Positions 26,536 through 41,487 of a DNA stretch of 64,000 bases are shown in pieces. The translations under genes and the position numbers were made by a program. This DNA comes from Natrinema sp. CBA1119. Its GTDB lineage: Archaea > Halobacteriota > Halobacteria > Halobacteriales > Natrialbaceae. How positions within the stretch are numbered: position 1 is the first letter of the stretch; the number at the start of each line of letters is the position of its first letter. The notes below the pieces were generated by a model that was not told where the DNA came from, did not search any database, and was given only the letters and a program-made list of their open reading frames with translations. Location: contig NZ_PDBS01000001.1 in the NCBI RefSeq assembly GCF_002572525.1, positions 1,612,001 through 1,676,000 of the forward strand, written 5' to 3'.

Positions 26536-27441
26536 TCACTCCTCGAGCCCGTCGCTTCCCTTGCTTTCGTCGACCGCGAACACCAGACTGTCGTCCTCGA
26601 GACCGCCGAGCCGAACGCGAGCCGGGAACGTCGCGCCCGTCTGCCGACGGCCGGTGCAACTACCAGTCCACCGCCATCCCTCGGCGACGGTCGGGAGCGC
26701 CGCCGACTCGAGGTGGGAAACGGCCGCGTCGGTGAACAGTGCCCGCCATGGGGTTCCGGTGAGCGCGTCGCGATCGGAGCCGAACTGCATCGCGAAGGAG
26801 CGACTCGCGAACTGGACGTCGCCGTCGGGGTCGACGATCGCGATCGCATCGCCGGCGAACTCCACGCTCGCCAGCGATCGTCGCGCGAGCGTCGTCAGCC
26901 GGCGGCGCTCGAGGAGATCGTGGACGCGGTCGGGGAACAGCGCGAGCGTCTCGTCCCGTTCGACGATGGCGGTCCACCCGTCCGAGCGGACCGTCCGCGT
27001 CAGTGCGAGCGTGAGCTCGTCCGCGAGGACGACGACCGGTAGTTCGGGCGCGTCGGTCCTGATCGTCTCGAGTCGGTCCGCAACGTCACCTGCGCTCCCG
27101 TTGTCGGTCGGCGTGTCCCTCGTCGTATCATCGGTCCGCTCGCCACTTTCGCCGCGGTCCTCAGTTCCGTTGGCCGCCGTCGTCGGCGACTGCACGACGA
27201 GACAGTCGATGTCGTCGAATCGGGGCCGCGCGCTCTCGAGCGTGGGGACCGACTCGACGGTGACTTCGGTTTCGTCGTCGAACGCGCGGTCGATCGCGTC
27301 GCACTCGCGGCCGACGACGAGGAGACGAATCTGTGTTGGCCGCGTTCGAACGGGGGGTTCGGGGACGACAGCAGTTGATTTCAACAGTGGTCTCGGTTTC
27401 GGCACGGTCTCGTTGCGCGACCGCGTTCGGTTTGGGGTCAA
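26536..27441 (-). CDS. PAS-domain protein with degenerate receiver-like N-terminus
   Basis: A 301-residue signalling protein. The first ~150 residues look like a receiver domain without a phosphorylatable core (RLLVVGRECDAID..., then ELPVVVLADELTLALT), broken by a Ser/Thr/Asp-rich insert. A PAS domain follows (about residues 190-300): ASVEFAGDAIAIVDPDGDVQFASRSFAMQFG, ending in FPARVRLGGLEDDSLVFAVDES. There is no kinase or HTH output domain. It lies upstream of the HalOD1 gene and the giant sensor, so it may belong to the same signalling group. The start codon is uncertain. Confidence 0.65.
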   Translation of the reverse strand: MTPNRTRSRNETVPKPRPLLKSTAVVPEPPVRTRPTQIRLLVVGRECDAIDRAFDDETEVTVESVPTLESARPRFDDIDCLVVQSPTTAANGTEDRGESGERTDDTTRDTPTDNGSAGDVADRLETIRTDAPELPVVVLADELTLALTRTVRSDGWTAIVERDETLALFPDRVHDLLERRRLTTLARRSLASVEFAGDAIAIVDPDGDVQFASRSFAMQFGSDRDALTGTPWRALFTDAAVSHLESAALPTVAEGWRWTGSCTGRRQTGATFPARVRLGGLEDDSLVFAVDESKGSDGLEE

Positions 27442-27537
27442 ATCGCGCCTGCCGATCGTCGTCTCGGGCTGTTCATGTCACTCGATCGCCGTCTCACGTC
27501 GCTTTCAGCCATCGAAGTGGTCTCGAGCCGCCGGTGC

Positions 27538-27795
27538 TTACCTGCCCTCATGGACGTTCCCGTCGATGCTGACGGTGCCGTCGCTTCGAACCTCGACCAG
27601 CGAATCGCCGTATTCGAACGTGACGCGAACCCCGCCGTTCGTGTCCTGTTGGAAGAGCTGATCGAGCGCCTCGGGATCGACGACGTTGTACAGGGGCTCG
27701 AGTTCGTGTGCGGCGGTGTCGGTTGCAGTCGCGAGCGCCTCGACGACGCGGAGACTGATCGAATCGCTGTATTGCTCTACCGTCGTTCCAGTCAT
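27538..27795 (-). CDS. HalOD1 output-domain protein
   Basis: An 85-residue protein with the HalOD1 domain, a small haloarchaeal output module of unknown mechanism: ISLRVVEALATATDTAAHELEPLYNVVDPEALDQLF (about residues 13-48), then VRVTFEYGDSLVEVRSDGTVSI. Two more HalOD1 proteins lie at 39222-39536 and 44252-44605. It is divergent from the giant sensor-regulator at 28067, sharing a 271-bp intergenic region with a nested inverted repeat, so the pair may be co-regulated. Confidence 0.85.
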   Translation of the reverse strand: MTGTTVEQYSDSISLRVVEALATATDTAAHELEPLYNVVDPEALDQLFQQDTNGGVRVTFEYGDSLVEVRSDGTVSIDGNVHEGR

Positions 27796-27837
27796 CGTAG
27801 TCGGAGAAACGCGAGCGACCGGTATCCGCTTGGTCGT

Positions 27838-27878
27838 TATACACGTAACGCCGACGCAGCTGCGACACTACGTGTATA
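27838..27878. promoter_or_regulatory. Nested dyad between HalOD1 gene and giant sensor gene
   Basis: Outer arms tatacacgta (27838-27847) and tacgtgtata (27869-27878) are perfect complements; nearly centred inside is the 10-bp palindrome cgcagctgcg (27855-27864). The outer arms contain TATA-like sequences on both strands. It lies 43 bp upstream of the HalOD1 start codon. Confidence 0.5.
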
Positions 27879-28066
27879 GTGTCACGGCCGTCGGCGAGCC
27901 AGCGTCGCTGTTGTCCCCGGTCTCGCCGCAGGTCCCCTGGCACCGATCCGACCGTCTGTCTCGCCACTGGAACCGGATTTCACCGGAGTCAACCCCCTCT
28001 AAATATCTGCGTAGTATACGGAAAATAAACCGCGCATATCATTGGCAGTCATTCCGTAGGTGCCCT

Positions 28067-33472
<5,406 letters not shown>

Positions 33473-33568
33473 TCGATCGGCATCGGCCGTTCGACGAGGG
33501 TGCTCCCCGGCGAGACGGGCCGTTTCGGATGAGCAACGCCCAAGGCCCCCGTCGTCATACGTCTCTCC

Positions 33569-34378
33569 ATGGAAACGCCCGCACGCCATCGCGACGACGG
33601 CCCGATTCGATCGACGCTCGTCGCGATCGGCCTGGCAGCGTTCGGTATCCTCGCCAGTCAGTTCACGGTCCTCCCCGCCGTCCTGCTCGATCCAGCGGTA
33701 GTCACGTCACCGATGGAGGCGTCGATCACGAGTCGAGCACTCCTGTTGACCCTGAACTTCGTCGGCTTCGCGCTCGCCGGTGGGATCTACCTCGCGGCGA
33801 CCGACCGCGGCTGGTCGTACGTCGACCTCCGAACCCCGACGAAACGGGGCTGGGGCTACATCCTCGCCGGCGTCGTCGGGAGCTTCGTGTTTTACGTTCT
33901 CGTCAGCCTGCTCGTCCAGTTGCTTTCCCTCCCCACCGCGGACAACTCGGTCTCGGGCTTCATCGGCGACGACCAGACGATGGTTCTCGTCATGATCGCG
34001 ATCGTCTTCCTCTTCAACGCGCCGGCCGAGGAGTTCCTCTTTCGGAATATCGTCCAGAAGCGCCTCTACGATGCGTTCTCTCGGCTTCAGGCGGTTATCA
34101 TCGCCAGCGCCATCTTCGCGCTGATCCACATCCTGTCGTACGCCGTCTCCCAGTCGCTGCTCGCCACCGTCGTTCCGGTCGTCATCGTCTTCGGCGGCTC
34201 GATCATCTTCGGGTTGCTCTACGCGAAAACGGACAACCTCTTCGTGCCGATCGCCGCCCACGCCGCCTTCAACGCCATCCAGTTCGGCATCCTCTACATC
34301 GCCCTCGAGTACGATATCGAGACCGCCGAGCCGTCGACGTCGCTGCTCGTCGACCTGCTGGCGGTTGTCCCGCTGTAA
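33569..34378 (+). CDS. CPBP-family intramembrane metalloprotease (CAAX protease-like)
   Basis: A 269-residue membrane protein with about seven to eight hydrophobic segments. The ABI/CPBP motifs are intact: motif 1 APAEEFLFRNIVQKRL (EExxxR, about residues 150-165), motif 2 with His in FALIHIL (about 185), motif 3 HAAFNAIQF (about 231). Relatives cleave prenylated proteins in eukaryotes or protect against bacteriocins in bacteria; the archaeal substrate is unknown. It starts about 100 bp after the giant sensor gene on the same strand. Confidence 0.88.
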   Translation: METPARHRDDGPIRSTLVAIGLAAFGILASQFTVLPAVLLDPAVVTSPMEASITSRALLLTLNFVGFALAGGIYLAATDRGWSYVDLRTPTKRGWGYILAGVVGSFVFYVLVSLLVQLLSLPTADNSVSGFIGDDQTMVLVMIAIVFLFNAPAEEFLFRNIVQKRLYDAFSRLQAVIIASAIFALIHILSYAVSQSLLATVVPVVIVFGGSIIFGLLYAKTDNLFVPIAAHAAFNAIQFGILYIALEYDIETAEPSTSLLVDLLAVVPL

Positions 34379-34477
34379 GCCTCGCTGGTATCGGCTGCGC
34401 CTCCGTACTCGTCCCCCAATGACCACTTCCGCCGCGCTGTCCGTTCCTTTATTACCGGCCGGCGGTGACGGTGGGGT

Positions 34478-35002
34478 ATGTCTCAGGCGAAGGGCGACCG
34501 CCGCGAGCGGGAACTCGTCAACGCGCTCGACGAGGCCGGCTTCGCGGTCATGCGTGCGCCCGCCAGCGGTTCTGCGACCGAACGCGAACTCCCCGACGTG
34601 CTCGCCGGCGACAGCGAACAGTTCTACGCGATCGAGGCGAAATCGAGTTCGGGCGACCCGATCTATCTCACCGGCGAGGAGGTCGAAGCGCTTATCTACT
34701 TCGCGCAGAACTTCGGCGCGAAACCCCGGATCGGGATCCGCTTCGACCGAGAGGACTGGTACTTCTTCCACCCTGGCGACCTCCACGTGACCGACGGCGG
34801 CAACTACCGGGTCAAGAAGGAGACGGCCATCGCCGAGGGAACCGATTTTCCCGAGTTCACCGGCCGATCCGAGAAGGTCACGCTCGAGGAAGTCGGCGAG
34901 GGCGGGGCCGATACCGGACCCGACGAGGAGATCCTCCGCGTGCTCAACGCCGTCGAGCAGGGCGTGATGGACGTCGAGGAGGCCGCGAAAGTGCTCGAGT
35001 GA
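34478..35002 (+). CDS. hjc: Holliday junction resolvase
   Basis: A 174-residue archaeal Hjc endonuclease that cuts four-way junctions during recombination. The nuclease core reads [37 protein letters not shown] (Glu and Asp metal ligands) followed by [15 protein letters not shown], the E-x-K motif (about residues 52-60). The C-terminal ~50 residues form a haloarchaeal acidic extension beyond the usual 120-130 residue core. Start at 34478 gives the standard N-terminus. Confidence 0.93.
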   Translation: MSQAKGDRRERELVNALDEAGFAVMRAPASGSATERELPDVLAGDSEQFYAIEAKSSSGDPIYLTGEEVEALIYFAQNFGAKPRIGIRFDREDWYFFHPGDLHVTDGGNYRVKKETAIAEGTDFPEFTGRSEKVTLEEVGEGGADTGPDEEILRVLNAVEQGVMDVEEAAKVLE

Positions 35003-35036
35003 GCGAATTCGACCGATCGGCGTTCGGGGACCTGTC

Positions 35037-35264
35037 TCAGTCGTCGGCTGCCACCGTCTCCGAGACCGTCTCGGGATCGACCGGCGCATAGCGGACGATC
35101 GGTTCGAACGCCTCGAGGACGAACCGATCGCCACCGGTGATTCCCCGCGCTTCCCTCTCTTCGAGTTCGGTCGCGACGAATCGTTGCGCGACGAGCGCCG
35201 TCCGGCCGTCACCGTTTTCGAGGTCGGCGTGTGCCTCCTCGAGCAATAGCGCGGCGGTGAACAC
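35037..35264 (-). pseudogene. Possible 3' remnant of an acyl-CoA dehydrogenase
   Basis: A 75-codon frame beginning with GTG. The sequence FTAALLLEEAHADLENGDGRTALVAQRFVATEL, then EEREARGITGGDRFVLEAFEPIVRY, resembles to my eye the C-terminal helices of haloarchaeal acyl-CoA dehydrogenases, which would need ~300 more residues upstream. The sequence before it (35265-35350) has no matching frame. It could instead be a complete small protein of unknown family; the assignment is tentative. Confidence 0.35.
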
Positions 35265-35352
35265 TTCGAAACAGGAGTGAGCGAGCCGTTGGCGCCTCGA
35301 GCGCCGGTGGCGTTGCCGGTTCGGTGTCTCCCCGCGAAACCCGCTCGAGTCG

Positions 35353-35976
35353 CTACGCCGCCTTCTCGAGGCGGGTCCGCGGGAAGACGTAGACCTTCAG
35401 CGACGAGGGGACGACGCCGTTTGGCGCGACGGTGGCGTGGGGATAGATCGCGCCGACGACGGGGACGTCGGGATCGTAGTCCGCGTTGGTCTCGTACTCC
35501 GCGACCGTCGTGTCGGCCGCTCCGATCTCGACGGCGTCGGCTCGAAGTTCCGAGACGTCGACAACGGTGAGTCGATCGCCGGTCTCGCGGTCACGGACGG
35601 TGTCGCCCGCGTAGATCGCGTGCTCGTCGCAGTAGAACGGCGTGGGTTCGTCCTCGTCGACGAAGACCGTCTCGCCGCAGTCGCGACAGTCGACCGCGAC
35701 CTCGCCCGGCGGCGGTGTCCGGCCCTCGGTGATCTCGATCGCGACTCTGCGGACGTGCTTGCAGCGGGCCTCGCGGAAGACGTGATCCGGGCAGGTGCAC
35801 CGACCCGCCTCGAGGTCGACGAGGTAGGTGTGGTCGCTCGCGGACTCGACCTCGTAGAGGCCGTCGCCCAGCGGCAGGACCGACATCGGTTCGGTGCGCG
35901 CCCGGCGCGATCGCTTCGTGAGGTGGTCTGTGGACGGTACTGGAAGCGGTGCTTTCGGTGACGCTGTTGTTTTCAT
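35353..35976 (-). CDS. SWIM zinc-finger protein
   Basis: A 207-residue protein. A SWIM zinc finger lies at about residues 55-75: CTCPDHVFREARCKHV, the CxC...CxH pattern. A second metal site, DCRDCGETVF...FYCDEH (about residues 95-118), looks like a zinc ribbon. The C-terminal part (about 120-205) is beta-rich and ends with VYVFPRTRLEKAA. SWIM domains bind DNA or proteins, often in recombination proteins; the nearby hjc and priL make a DNA role imaginable but not shown. Start at 35976 or at MSVLPLGD (30 codons later) are both possible. Confidence 0.8.
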   Translation of the reverse strand: MKTTASPKAPLPVPSTDHLTKRSRRARTEPMSVLPLGDGLYEVESASDHTYLVDLEAGRCTCPDHVFREARCKHVRRVAIEITEGRTPPPGEVAVDCRDCGETVFVDEDEPTPFYCDEHAIYAGDTVRDRETGDRLTVVDVSELRADAVEIGAADTTVAEYETNADYDPDVPVVGAIYPHATVAPNGVVPSSLKVYVFPRTRLEKAA

Positions 35977-36172
35977 CGGTGCGTCGAAGTGGATTCGCTG
36001 GTCGGCTGGCTATTCGACGTGGATAGGGGATCGAGGAGCATAACGGGCCCGCTTGCACTCTCATGGCCGCGGTTTATACGGCGGACTGCGGACGACTGAC
36101 GATCGTGCCAACGATCCGCCTCGAGGCGCCCTTCGAAGCGCTTTTCACCGGTCCGGCGAAACCGCTGGGACA

Positions 36173-36445
36173 ATGCTCGATCGCGAACAGCTCATCGAAA
36201 TCGTCGTCGCCGTTACTGCCGTCTTTCTGATGCTGGGGGCCATGATCGCCGTCGGCTCCTCCTACGGGGCCGATAACAGCACGCTCTCGCCCGAAGGCGG
36301 ACAGATACTGGTGGCGGTCATCGCCGGCTTCATCCTCCTGATGACCGCGGCTGGCATCCTCCTCGCCTACCTGCTCAACGACCCCGAGAACGGCCTCGAG
36401 GCCAACGACGATGACGACGATGCGGACGCGCAGGGAACGTTCTGA
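36173..36445 (+). CDS. Small membrane protein, DUF7472-like
   Basis: A 90-residue protein with two hydrophobic segments (about residues 9-28 and 44-68) and an acidic tail (NGLEANDDDDDADAQGTF). It begins MLDREQLIEIVVAVTAVFLM, a pattern seen in conserved haloarchaeal small membrane proteins. The start at 36173 is chosen because it directly precedes the first helix. It is followed on the same strand by another small membrane protein gene (43-bp gap). Confidence 0.65.
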   Translation: MLDREQLIEIVVAVTAVFLMLGAMIAVGSSYGADNSTLSPEGGQILVAVIAGFILLMTAAGILLAYLLNDPENGLEANDDDDDADAQGTF

Positions 36446-36487
36446 GGGGGTCGGTACGCTTTTCACGTTGCCAGTTTGACAAGATCT

Positions 36488-36880
36488 ATGGACAGTGCTG
36501 ACTCCGGTTCGGCTCGAGCGGACGGATTCCGTTCCAGTCAGGCTGCCGCCATCGTCGTGCTTGTCCTGCTCTGTTCGTCGCTGCTCGTGAGCGTGCTGTC
36601 CATCGTCGATCCGGTTGTCGCCGCCGGCGCGGTGGCGGGGCCGACGGTCCTCGCGCTCGCGCTCCTGGGCCGACTGGCCGCGACGGACGGGTCGACGGCC
36701 GATCATGAGGCCGAAGACGACGGGGGTGACGACTCGAGCGTCTGGAACGCGATCCCGTCCGACCAGTACGACGGTCGACACGCCGAATCCGGCGGCATCG
36801 CTCGCGGCGAACAGGAACGAGCGCTACGGGACATTCAGCGACAGGCGGACGAACTGTCCGACGAGCCCCAGAAAAAGTGA
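36488..36880 (+). CDS. Hypothetical membrane protein
   Basis: A 130-residue protein with two adjacent hydrophobic segments (about residues 19-38 and 40-62) and a charged cytoplasmic tail containing SSVWNAIPSDQYDGRHAESGGIARGEQERAL, probably helical. The start at 36488 is preferred to one four codons upstream. It is likely co-transcribed with the preceding small membrane protein gene and converges on priL. The family is not recognised. Confidence 0.6.
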   Translation: MDSADSGSARADGFRSSQAAAIVVLVLLCSSLLVSVLSIVDPVVAAGAVAGPTVLALALLGRLAATDGSTADHEAEDDGGDDSSVWNAIPSDQYDGRHAESGGIARGEQERALRDIQRQADELSDEPQKK

Positions 36881-36959
36881 CGCACGACGCAGAACCGTCG
36901 AGTTTCGATCGCACGCGGCCCCACGATCGACCCCCGCTAGCAGCCGAGAGCAACTGCCA

Positions 36960-38051
36960 TCAGTCGCCGCTCGCGGCACTGTCCTCACCGTCGGCCCCCT
37001 CTCGCCAGTCCTCGATCTCGTCGTCGTCGGCGTCGTCGATCCGCTGTTCGTAGTAGGCCATCGGATGCGGAATGCGCTCGCAGAGGTCGTCTTTGTTCAC
37101 GCAGTCGCCGTAGGACTGCATCGTCGCACACGAGGGCGGCGAGTACTCCGTCGGGGAGCTATCGCCGCGGATGTGGTCGGTCTGGTAGCGGGTCATCTCC
37201 TCGCCGAACGACGAGTTGACGCGATAGAGGTCGACGATCTGATCGGTGGTCATCCCGATACTCGTCAGGAACGCCGTGATCGCGAATCGGGAGTGGTGCG
37301 CCAAGTGTTCGCCCTTCTGGATCTGATCGAGCAGGGCCTTCATACACGGCGGGAACAGGTCCGGAACGACCGTGTCGATGTCCTGGGTCAACTCGAGATC
37401 GGCGACCACCTCACGGATCTCGGCCGCATCGTCCTCGAGCGCGGTCGCGATGGTGTCTGGCACCTCGAACGGAAGGCCATCCTCGATACGGCTCCGGATC
37501 GCCTCGCGCAAGAGCGCGAGCAACTCCTCCGCGTCGACAGGCACCTCGCCGGCATCCAACGGTCGATTAACCAGTCGCCACTCGTCTTCCCACAGGTCCT
37601 CGGCCAGCGGGAGGTAGGTGCCGACGTCGATCCGATAGCCGTCGCCGTCGGTCGCCTCGCGAACGTCGTCCCGCAGGTCGAACTCGGCGAGCAGGTCCTC
37701 GAGCTCGAGACCCGTCGTCTCGACGCTCTTCAGTTCGGTGGTGTCGGCCATGTCGGCGGTAAAGCGGTTGTAGGCCGCCGCGGCTTCCCCGCGGGCGTAC
37801 TTTCGGACGAGCACTCGCTCTCCGACCAGTGAGACGAGCACCCGCGCGACGGGATAGGAGAGCAACTCGACGCGAGCGTCGCGGTGTGAGTCTCCGACCT
37901 CCCCCTCCTCGAGCGCGGTAATAACGCGTTGGCGTGCGCGGTCGACGACCGCCTGATCCTGCTCGACGACGGTCGCGAGATCGACCGCCTCCGTCGCGAC
38001 GGACTCGCGAGCGGCCTCGAGAAACGGGTACCGCGCGTGCAGTCGCTGCAT
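36960..38051 (-). CDS. priL: DNA primase large subunit
   Basis: A 363-residue large subunit of the archaeal-eukaryal primase, which helps PriS start and regulate RNA/DNA primers. The C-terminal half carries the iron-sulfur domain: Cys in LFPPCMKAL (about residue 234), and three more in SCATMQSYGDC...DLC (about 308-327), followed by HPMAYYEQR. The N-terminal helical domain starts MQRLHARYPFLEAARE. The start at 38051 is chosen over one three codons upstream. Haloarchaeal length is normal. Confidence 0.93.
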   Translation of the reverse strand: MQRLHARYPFLEAARESVATEAVDLATVVEQDQAVVDRARQRVITALEEGEVGDSHRDARVELLSYPVARVLVSLVGERVLVRKYARGEAAAAYNRFTADMADTTELKSVETTGLELEDLLAEFDLRDDVREATDGDGYRIDVGTYLPLAEDLWEDEWRLVNRPLDAGEVPVDAEELLALLREAIRSRIEDGLPFEVPDTIATALEDDAAEIREVVADLELTQDIDTVVPDLFPPCMKALLDQIQKGEHLAHHSRFAITAFLTSIGMTTDQIVDLYRVNSSFGEEMTRYQTDHIRGDSSPTEYSPPSCATMQSYGDCVNKDDLCERIPHPMAYYEQRIDDADDDEIEDWREGADGEDSAASGD

Positions 38052-38301
38052 CGGTAACAATATTTTACCGCGACGGGATAAACGCGCTGATTACCACAAT
38101 CAGTCTTTATCCCGCTGAACCGTTCCGACAGGTGGGCCTCGAGATTGATCTCGGTCGGTCGACATCGAGACGGCCGTCGCGAGGCCGTCACCGACGCGAT
38201 AATATCGTATTACTGCTCCCCGACGGCCGATCGCGTGAGGCGGGCCGACGCCCCCACTTTCGAGGATCGATTTCAAGGGTGTTCGACACGTCGTCCAGGG
38301 T

Positions 38302-39171
38302 ATGCCACAGGCGACGAGAGACGGCGTGTCGATTTACTACGAACACGAGCGACGTGACGGGGACGGGCGAGCGCCGATCGTGTTCGTGCAGGGACTCGGA
38401 TTCGGTCGGTGGATGTGGCGCTGGCAGCGCGAGGCAGTTGCCGACGAGTACGACGTGATCGCTCCGGACAACCGGGGCACCGGCCGCTCGGACGTCGGCC
38501 TGCCGCCGCTCGTGGCGCGACTGCCGGGGACGCTCCGCGCCCTCGTCCTCCTCAAACTGGCCGGTTACTCGATGGGGGGGCTCGCAGCGGACCTCGAGGC
38601 CGTTCTCGACGACGCGGGGATCTACGACGCCCACATCGTCGGCGCGAGCATGGGCGGGATGATCGCCCAGCGCTACGCGCTGGAGTACTCCCGGACGAAG
38701 TCACTGACGCTGTGTTGTACGTCCCACGGGGGTCCCGACGCGGCACCGGTGCCCGAGGAGACGCAGGAACGCATGTTCGAGACGCCGGACGGAGCCAGCG
38801 AGCGGGAGACGATCCGCCACCGAATGCGACCCGCGTTCAACGAGCGGTTCACCAACCGGAACCCCCACCTGATGGATCGAATCATCGAGTGGCGACTCGA
38901 GCAGGACGCCGGTGCCCCCGCTCGCGAGGCCCAGGCTGCCGCCGTCCAGAACTTCGACGTCAGCGACCGCCTCGACGGGCTCCGCGTGCCGACGTTGCTC
39001 CTCCACGGGACCGACGACCAGGTCGTCCCCGTCGAAAACGCGCGGCTGCTCGAGGAGAAGATTTCGGACAGCCGCCTCGAACTCGTCGAGGGCGGTTCGC
39101 ACCTCTTCTTCATCGAAGACGACGAACTGGTCAACGAACACCTGCTGGCCTTCCTCGACGAGCAGGAGTGA
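38302..39171 (+). CDS. Alpha/beta hydrolase
   Basis: A 289-residue alpha/beta-hydrolase-fold protein. The oxyanion region is VQGLGFGRWMW (about residue 29), the nucleophile elbow GASMGGM (Ser at about residue 115), the acid Asp in LLHGTDDQVVP (about residue 237), and the catalytic His in EGGSHLFF (about residue 263). A GTGRSD motif at about residue 61 is typical of this group. A short DNA-derived insert (LVARLPGTLRALVLLKLAGYSMGGLAADL) replaces the usual Y-s-l-ddlA segment. Substrate unknown. Confidence 0.85.
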   Translation: MPQATRDGVSIYYEHERRDGDGRAPIVFVQGLGFGRWMWRWQREAVADEYDVIAPDNRGTGRSDVGLPPLVARLPGTLRALVLLKLAGYSMGGLAADLEAVLDDAGIYDAHIVGASMGGMIAQRYALEYSRTKSLTLCCTSHGGPDAAPVPEETQERMFETPDGASERETIRHRMRPAFNERFTNRNPHLMDRIIEWRLEQDAGAPAREAQAAAVQNFDVSDRLDGLRVPTLLLHGTDDQVVPVENARLLEEKISDSRLELVEGGSHLFFIEDDELVNEHLLAFLDEQE

Positions 39172-39221
39172 CGAGGGGTCCGAGACTGGCGGCCGTCTTG
39201 GCGCTGCTCGGGAAACGGTCG

Positions 39222-39536
39222 TCAGCTGGCTGCAGTGACGTCCCGGATCCGGATCTCACCGTCGCTTCGGACGCCGACATCGAGGCCCTCGTAGGTGAAC
39301 CACACCAGATGAGTGTCGTCGGTCTCGCCTCGCTGGGCGTGCTCGACCAGATCGTTGAGCGCGCCCGGATCCATGACGTCGTACAGCGGCGCTAGCTCGG
39401 CGGGATCGGCCTCGAGAACCGCGGCGACTGCGGTGACAACGGCCTCGCTCGGCCGGCCGTCCGCCGGATCGAACGTGGTGACGTAGCTGTGATCGGGCGA
39501 CTCCGACTCGTCCGTCGAATCGTTTGGGGAGGGCAT
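39222..39536 (-). CDS. HalOD1 output-domain protein
   Basis: A 104-residue protein with an acidic N-terminal tail and a HalOD1 domain: AVVTAVAAVLEADPAELAPLYDVMDPGALNDLVEH (about residues 34-68), then THLVWFTYEGLDVGVRSDGEIRI. It closely resembles the HalOD1 proteins at 27538-27795 and 44252-44605. It stands alone, converging with the hydrolase gene. HalOD1 domains are thought to be signalling outputs; no partner can be identified here. Confidence 0.85.
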   Translation of the reverse strand: MPSPNDSTDESESPDHSYVTTFDPADGRPSEAVVTAVAAVLEADPAELAPLYDVMDPGALNDLVEHAQRGETDDTHLVWFTYEGLDVGVRSDGEIRIRDVTAAS

Positions 39537-39698
39537 ACCCTGTTATTGTCGAGAACTCGGGTAGCCACTCGCCTGCCTATATCATCGTATTAAGTAGCCG
39601 ATGACGCTCGAGCGCGTCATCCGGTCTGCTGTCAGTCAGTTCCGGCGCACCTGCGACCGGCCATACGAATGCGCCCGCAAACAGTTACAGCTGCCGTA

Positions 39699-40442
39699 TC
39701 AGTCGCTCTGGATGCGCGGCGCGAGCATGTAGGTAACCTGTCCCTGCCCCTCCGCGAAGCCGAAGTAGATCTTGACGGGGAACTCCTCGCCGAGGTCGAG
39801 CGTGACCTCGGTGTCCTTGGGAATCGCCTTGTTCATGTCCTTGAGGTAGTCCAGCGAGAACAGCGAGCGGGCTGGACCGACCTGCAGATCGATCAGATCG
39901 TCCTGGGTGAGCTCGAGGTGGACGTCGTCGGTGTCGCCCTCCGCGTTGACGTAGAAGAACTCGTCAGTTTCGTCGACGCCGAGTGCGATGTGATCGGACA
40001 CCATGTCGGCGGCCGTTACGGAGCGGTTGACGTCTTTCCCCTCGAGGACGACCTCCGCGGGCAGGTCGAGGTCCGGAATGTCCGGCTCTTGGCGGATCGA
40101 GTCGGGATCGATGAGCGCGAGCGTGTACTCGAGCCCGTCGATCTGGATGTGGAGCTTGCGGGTCTCCTCGTCGAGTTCGAGCTGGATGAGCTGGCCGGTG
40201 TCGGCCATGCCGGCGATATCCTCGAGCCGCGAGAGGTCGACGCCGATCAGTCCGCCGTCCGCCTCGTAGGATTCGAACGCAGACGCATCGAGCGAGAGGT
40301 CGACCATCCCGACGTTCGCGGGGTCGACGGCGCGGATCTCCAGTCCGTCTTCCTCGAGGTGGATCTTGCACTCGTCGACCAGCACGCTCACCGAATCGAG
40401 CGCGCTGGTGAGCGTTTCGGCGCTCACGATGGCCTTGAACAT
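39699..40442 (-). CDS. pcn: DNA polymerase sliding clamp (PCNA)
   Basis: A 247-residue PCNA, the trimeric ring that tethers DNA polymerase, ligase and Fen1. It starts [20 protein letters not shown] and has the conserved [13 protein letters not shown] (about residues 43-55), the interdomain connector region near residues 115-130 and the C-terminal [10 protein letters not shown]. The highly acidic composition is typical of haloarchaeal PCNA. The start is set at 40442; the 108 codons upstream in frame look unlike protein. It is divergent from rlmE. Confidence 0.96.
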   Translation of the reverse strand: MFKAIVSAETLTSALDSVSVLVDECKIHLEEDGLEIRAVDPANVGMVDLSLDASAFESYEADGGLIGVDLSRLEDIAGMADTGQLIQLELDEETRKLHIQIDGLEYTLALIDPDSIRQEPDIPDLDLPAEVVLEGKDVNRSVTAADMVSDHIALGVDETDEFFYVNAEGDTDDVHLELTQDDLIDLQVGPARSLFSLDYLKDMNKAIPKDTEVTLDLGEEFPVKIYFGFAEGQGQVTYMLAPRIQSD

Positions 40443-40702
40443 ATAGGTTGGCGTACGGACGGTCGCCATAAAAAGCCACCCTTTACGCGCGAGCGGGCTC
40501 GAGCAATCTCGACTCGTGGCTTGGCGGTGATCGCCGGACGACACCGCCTCGAGGAGGAACTCGTTTCCGGGGACCGCGCGATCGAGCGGGCAGTGATGGA
40601 CGCGGCTTCTCGAGTCGGGACCGCGTATTCGCGGCCTGAAACCGCGAGTCGCGGCACCTATCCGTCTCGACCGCCTAGCGACGCTAACTGAGTGCAATTT
40701 CG

Positions 40703-41479
40703 ATGGCAGGTAAAGACCACTACTACAACAAGGCGAAGCAGGAAGGGTATCGCTCTCGAGCGGCATACAAGCTCAAACAGCTCGACCAGCTCGAGAACGT
40801 CATCGATCGCGGCGATACGGTCGTCGACCTGGGGGCGGCCCCCGGCGGCTGGCTCGAGGTCGCCGCCGAGGCGGTCGGCTCGGAGGGGAACGTTATCGGC
40901 GTCGACTTCCAGCGGATCAAGGACTTCGAGGACCACGACAACGTGGAGACGCTCCGCGGGGACATGACCGAGGACAAGACCCGCGATCGGGTTATCGACG
41001 CCGCCGGGGGCCCGGTCGACGTCGTCGTCTCCGACATGGCACCCAACATGTCCGGGGAGTACTCGCTCGATCAGGCCCGCTCGCTGCACCTCGCACGACA
41101 GGCCTTCGAGACGTCCATCGAACTCCTGGACAGCGGCGGGGACTTCGTCGTGAAGGTCTTCGAGGGGCCGGATGTCGACGACTTCCGAGCGGACGTTGAG
41201 AAGGAGTTCCAGTACGTCCGTGCGACGTCGCCGAAGGCCAGCCGTGACGAGTCCTCCGAGGTCTACTTTATCGGAAAGGGACGGCTCACCGCGACGGTGC
41301 GGCCGGGCGACGAACTCGAGGTCGAGATCGACGCCGTCGGGAACGAGGGCGACGGCATGGCGAGCGTCGACGGCTACCGGCTGTTCGTCCCCGACACGGA
41401 GGAAGGCGAGACCGTCACAGTGTGCGTCGAGGACGTCAAGCCGAACTTCGGCTTCGCACAGCGGATCGACCGGGACTGA
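40703..41479 (+). CDS. rlmE: 23S rRNA 2'-O-methyltransferase RlmE with TRAM domain
   Basis: A 258-residue FtsJ/RrmJ-family enzyme that methylates the 2'-O of U2552 (E. coli numbering) in 23S rRNA. Visible are the catalytic Lys in [15 protein letters not shown] motif [16 protein letters not shown] (about residue 40), [15 protein letters not shown] (Asp, about residue 112) and VVKVFEG (Lys, about residue 150). Residues about 195-255 form a C-terminal TRAM RNA-binding domain, an addition typical of archaeal forms. A ribbon-helix-helix gene converges 8 bp downstream. Confidence 0.95.
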   Translation: MAGKDHYYNKAKQEGYRSRAAYKLKQLDQLENVIDRGDTVVDLGAAPGGWLEVAAEAVGSEGNVIGVDFQRIKDFEDHDNVETLRGDMTEDKTRDRVIDAAGGPVDVVVSDMAPNMSGEYSLDQARSLHLARQAFETSIELLDSGGDFVVKVFEGPDVDDFRADVEKEFQYVRATSPKASRDESSEVYFIGKGRLTATVRPGDELEVEIDAVGNEGDGMASVDGYRLFVPDTEEGETVTVCVEDVKPNFGFAQRIDRD

Positions 41480-41487
41480 CCGGTCGG

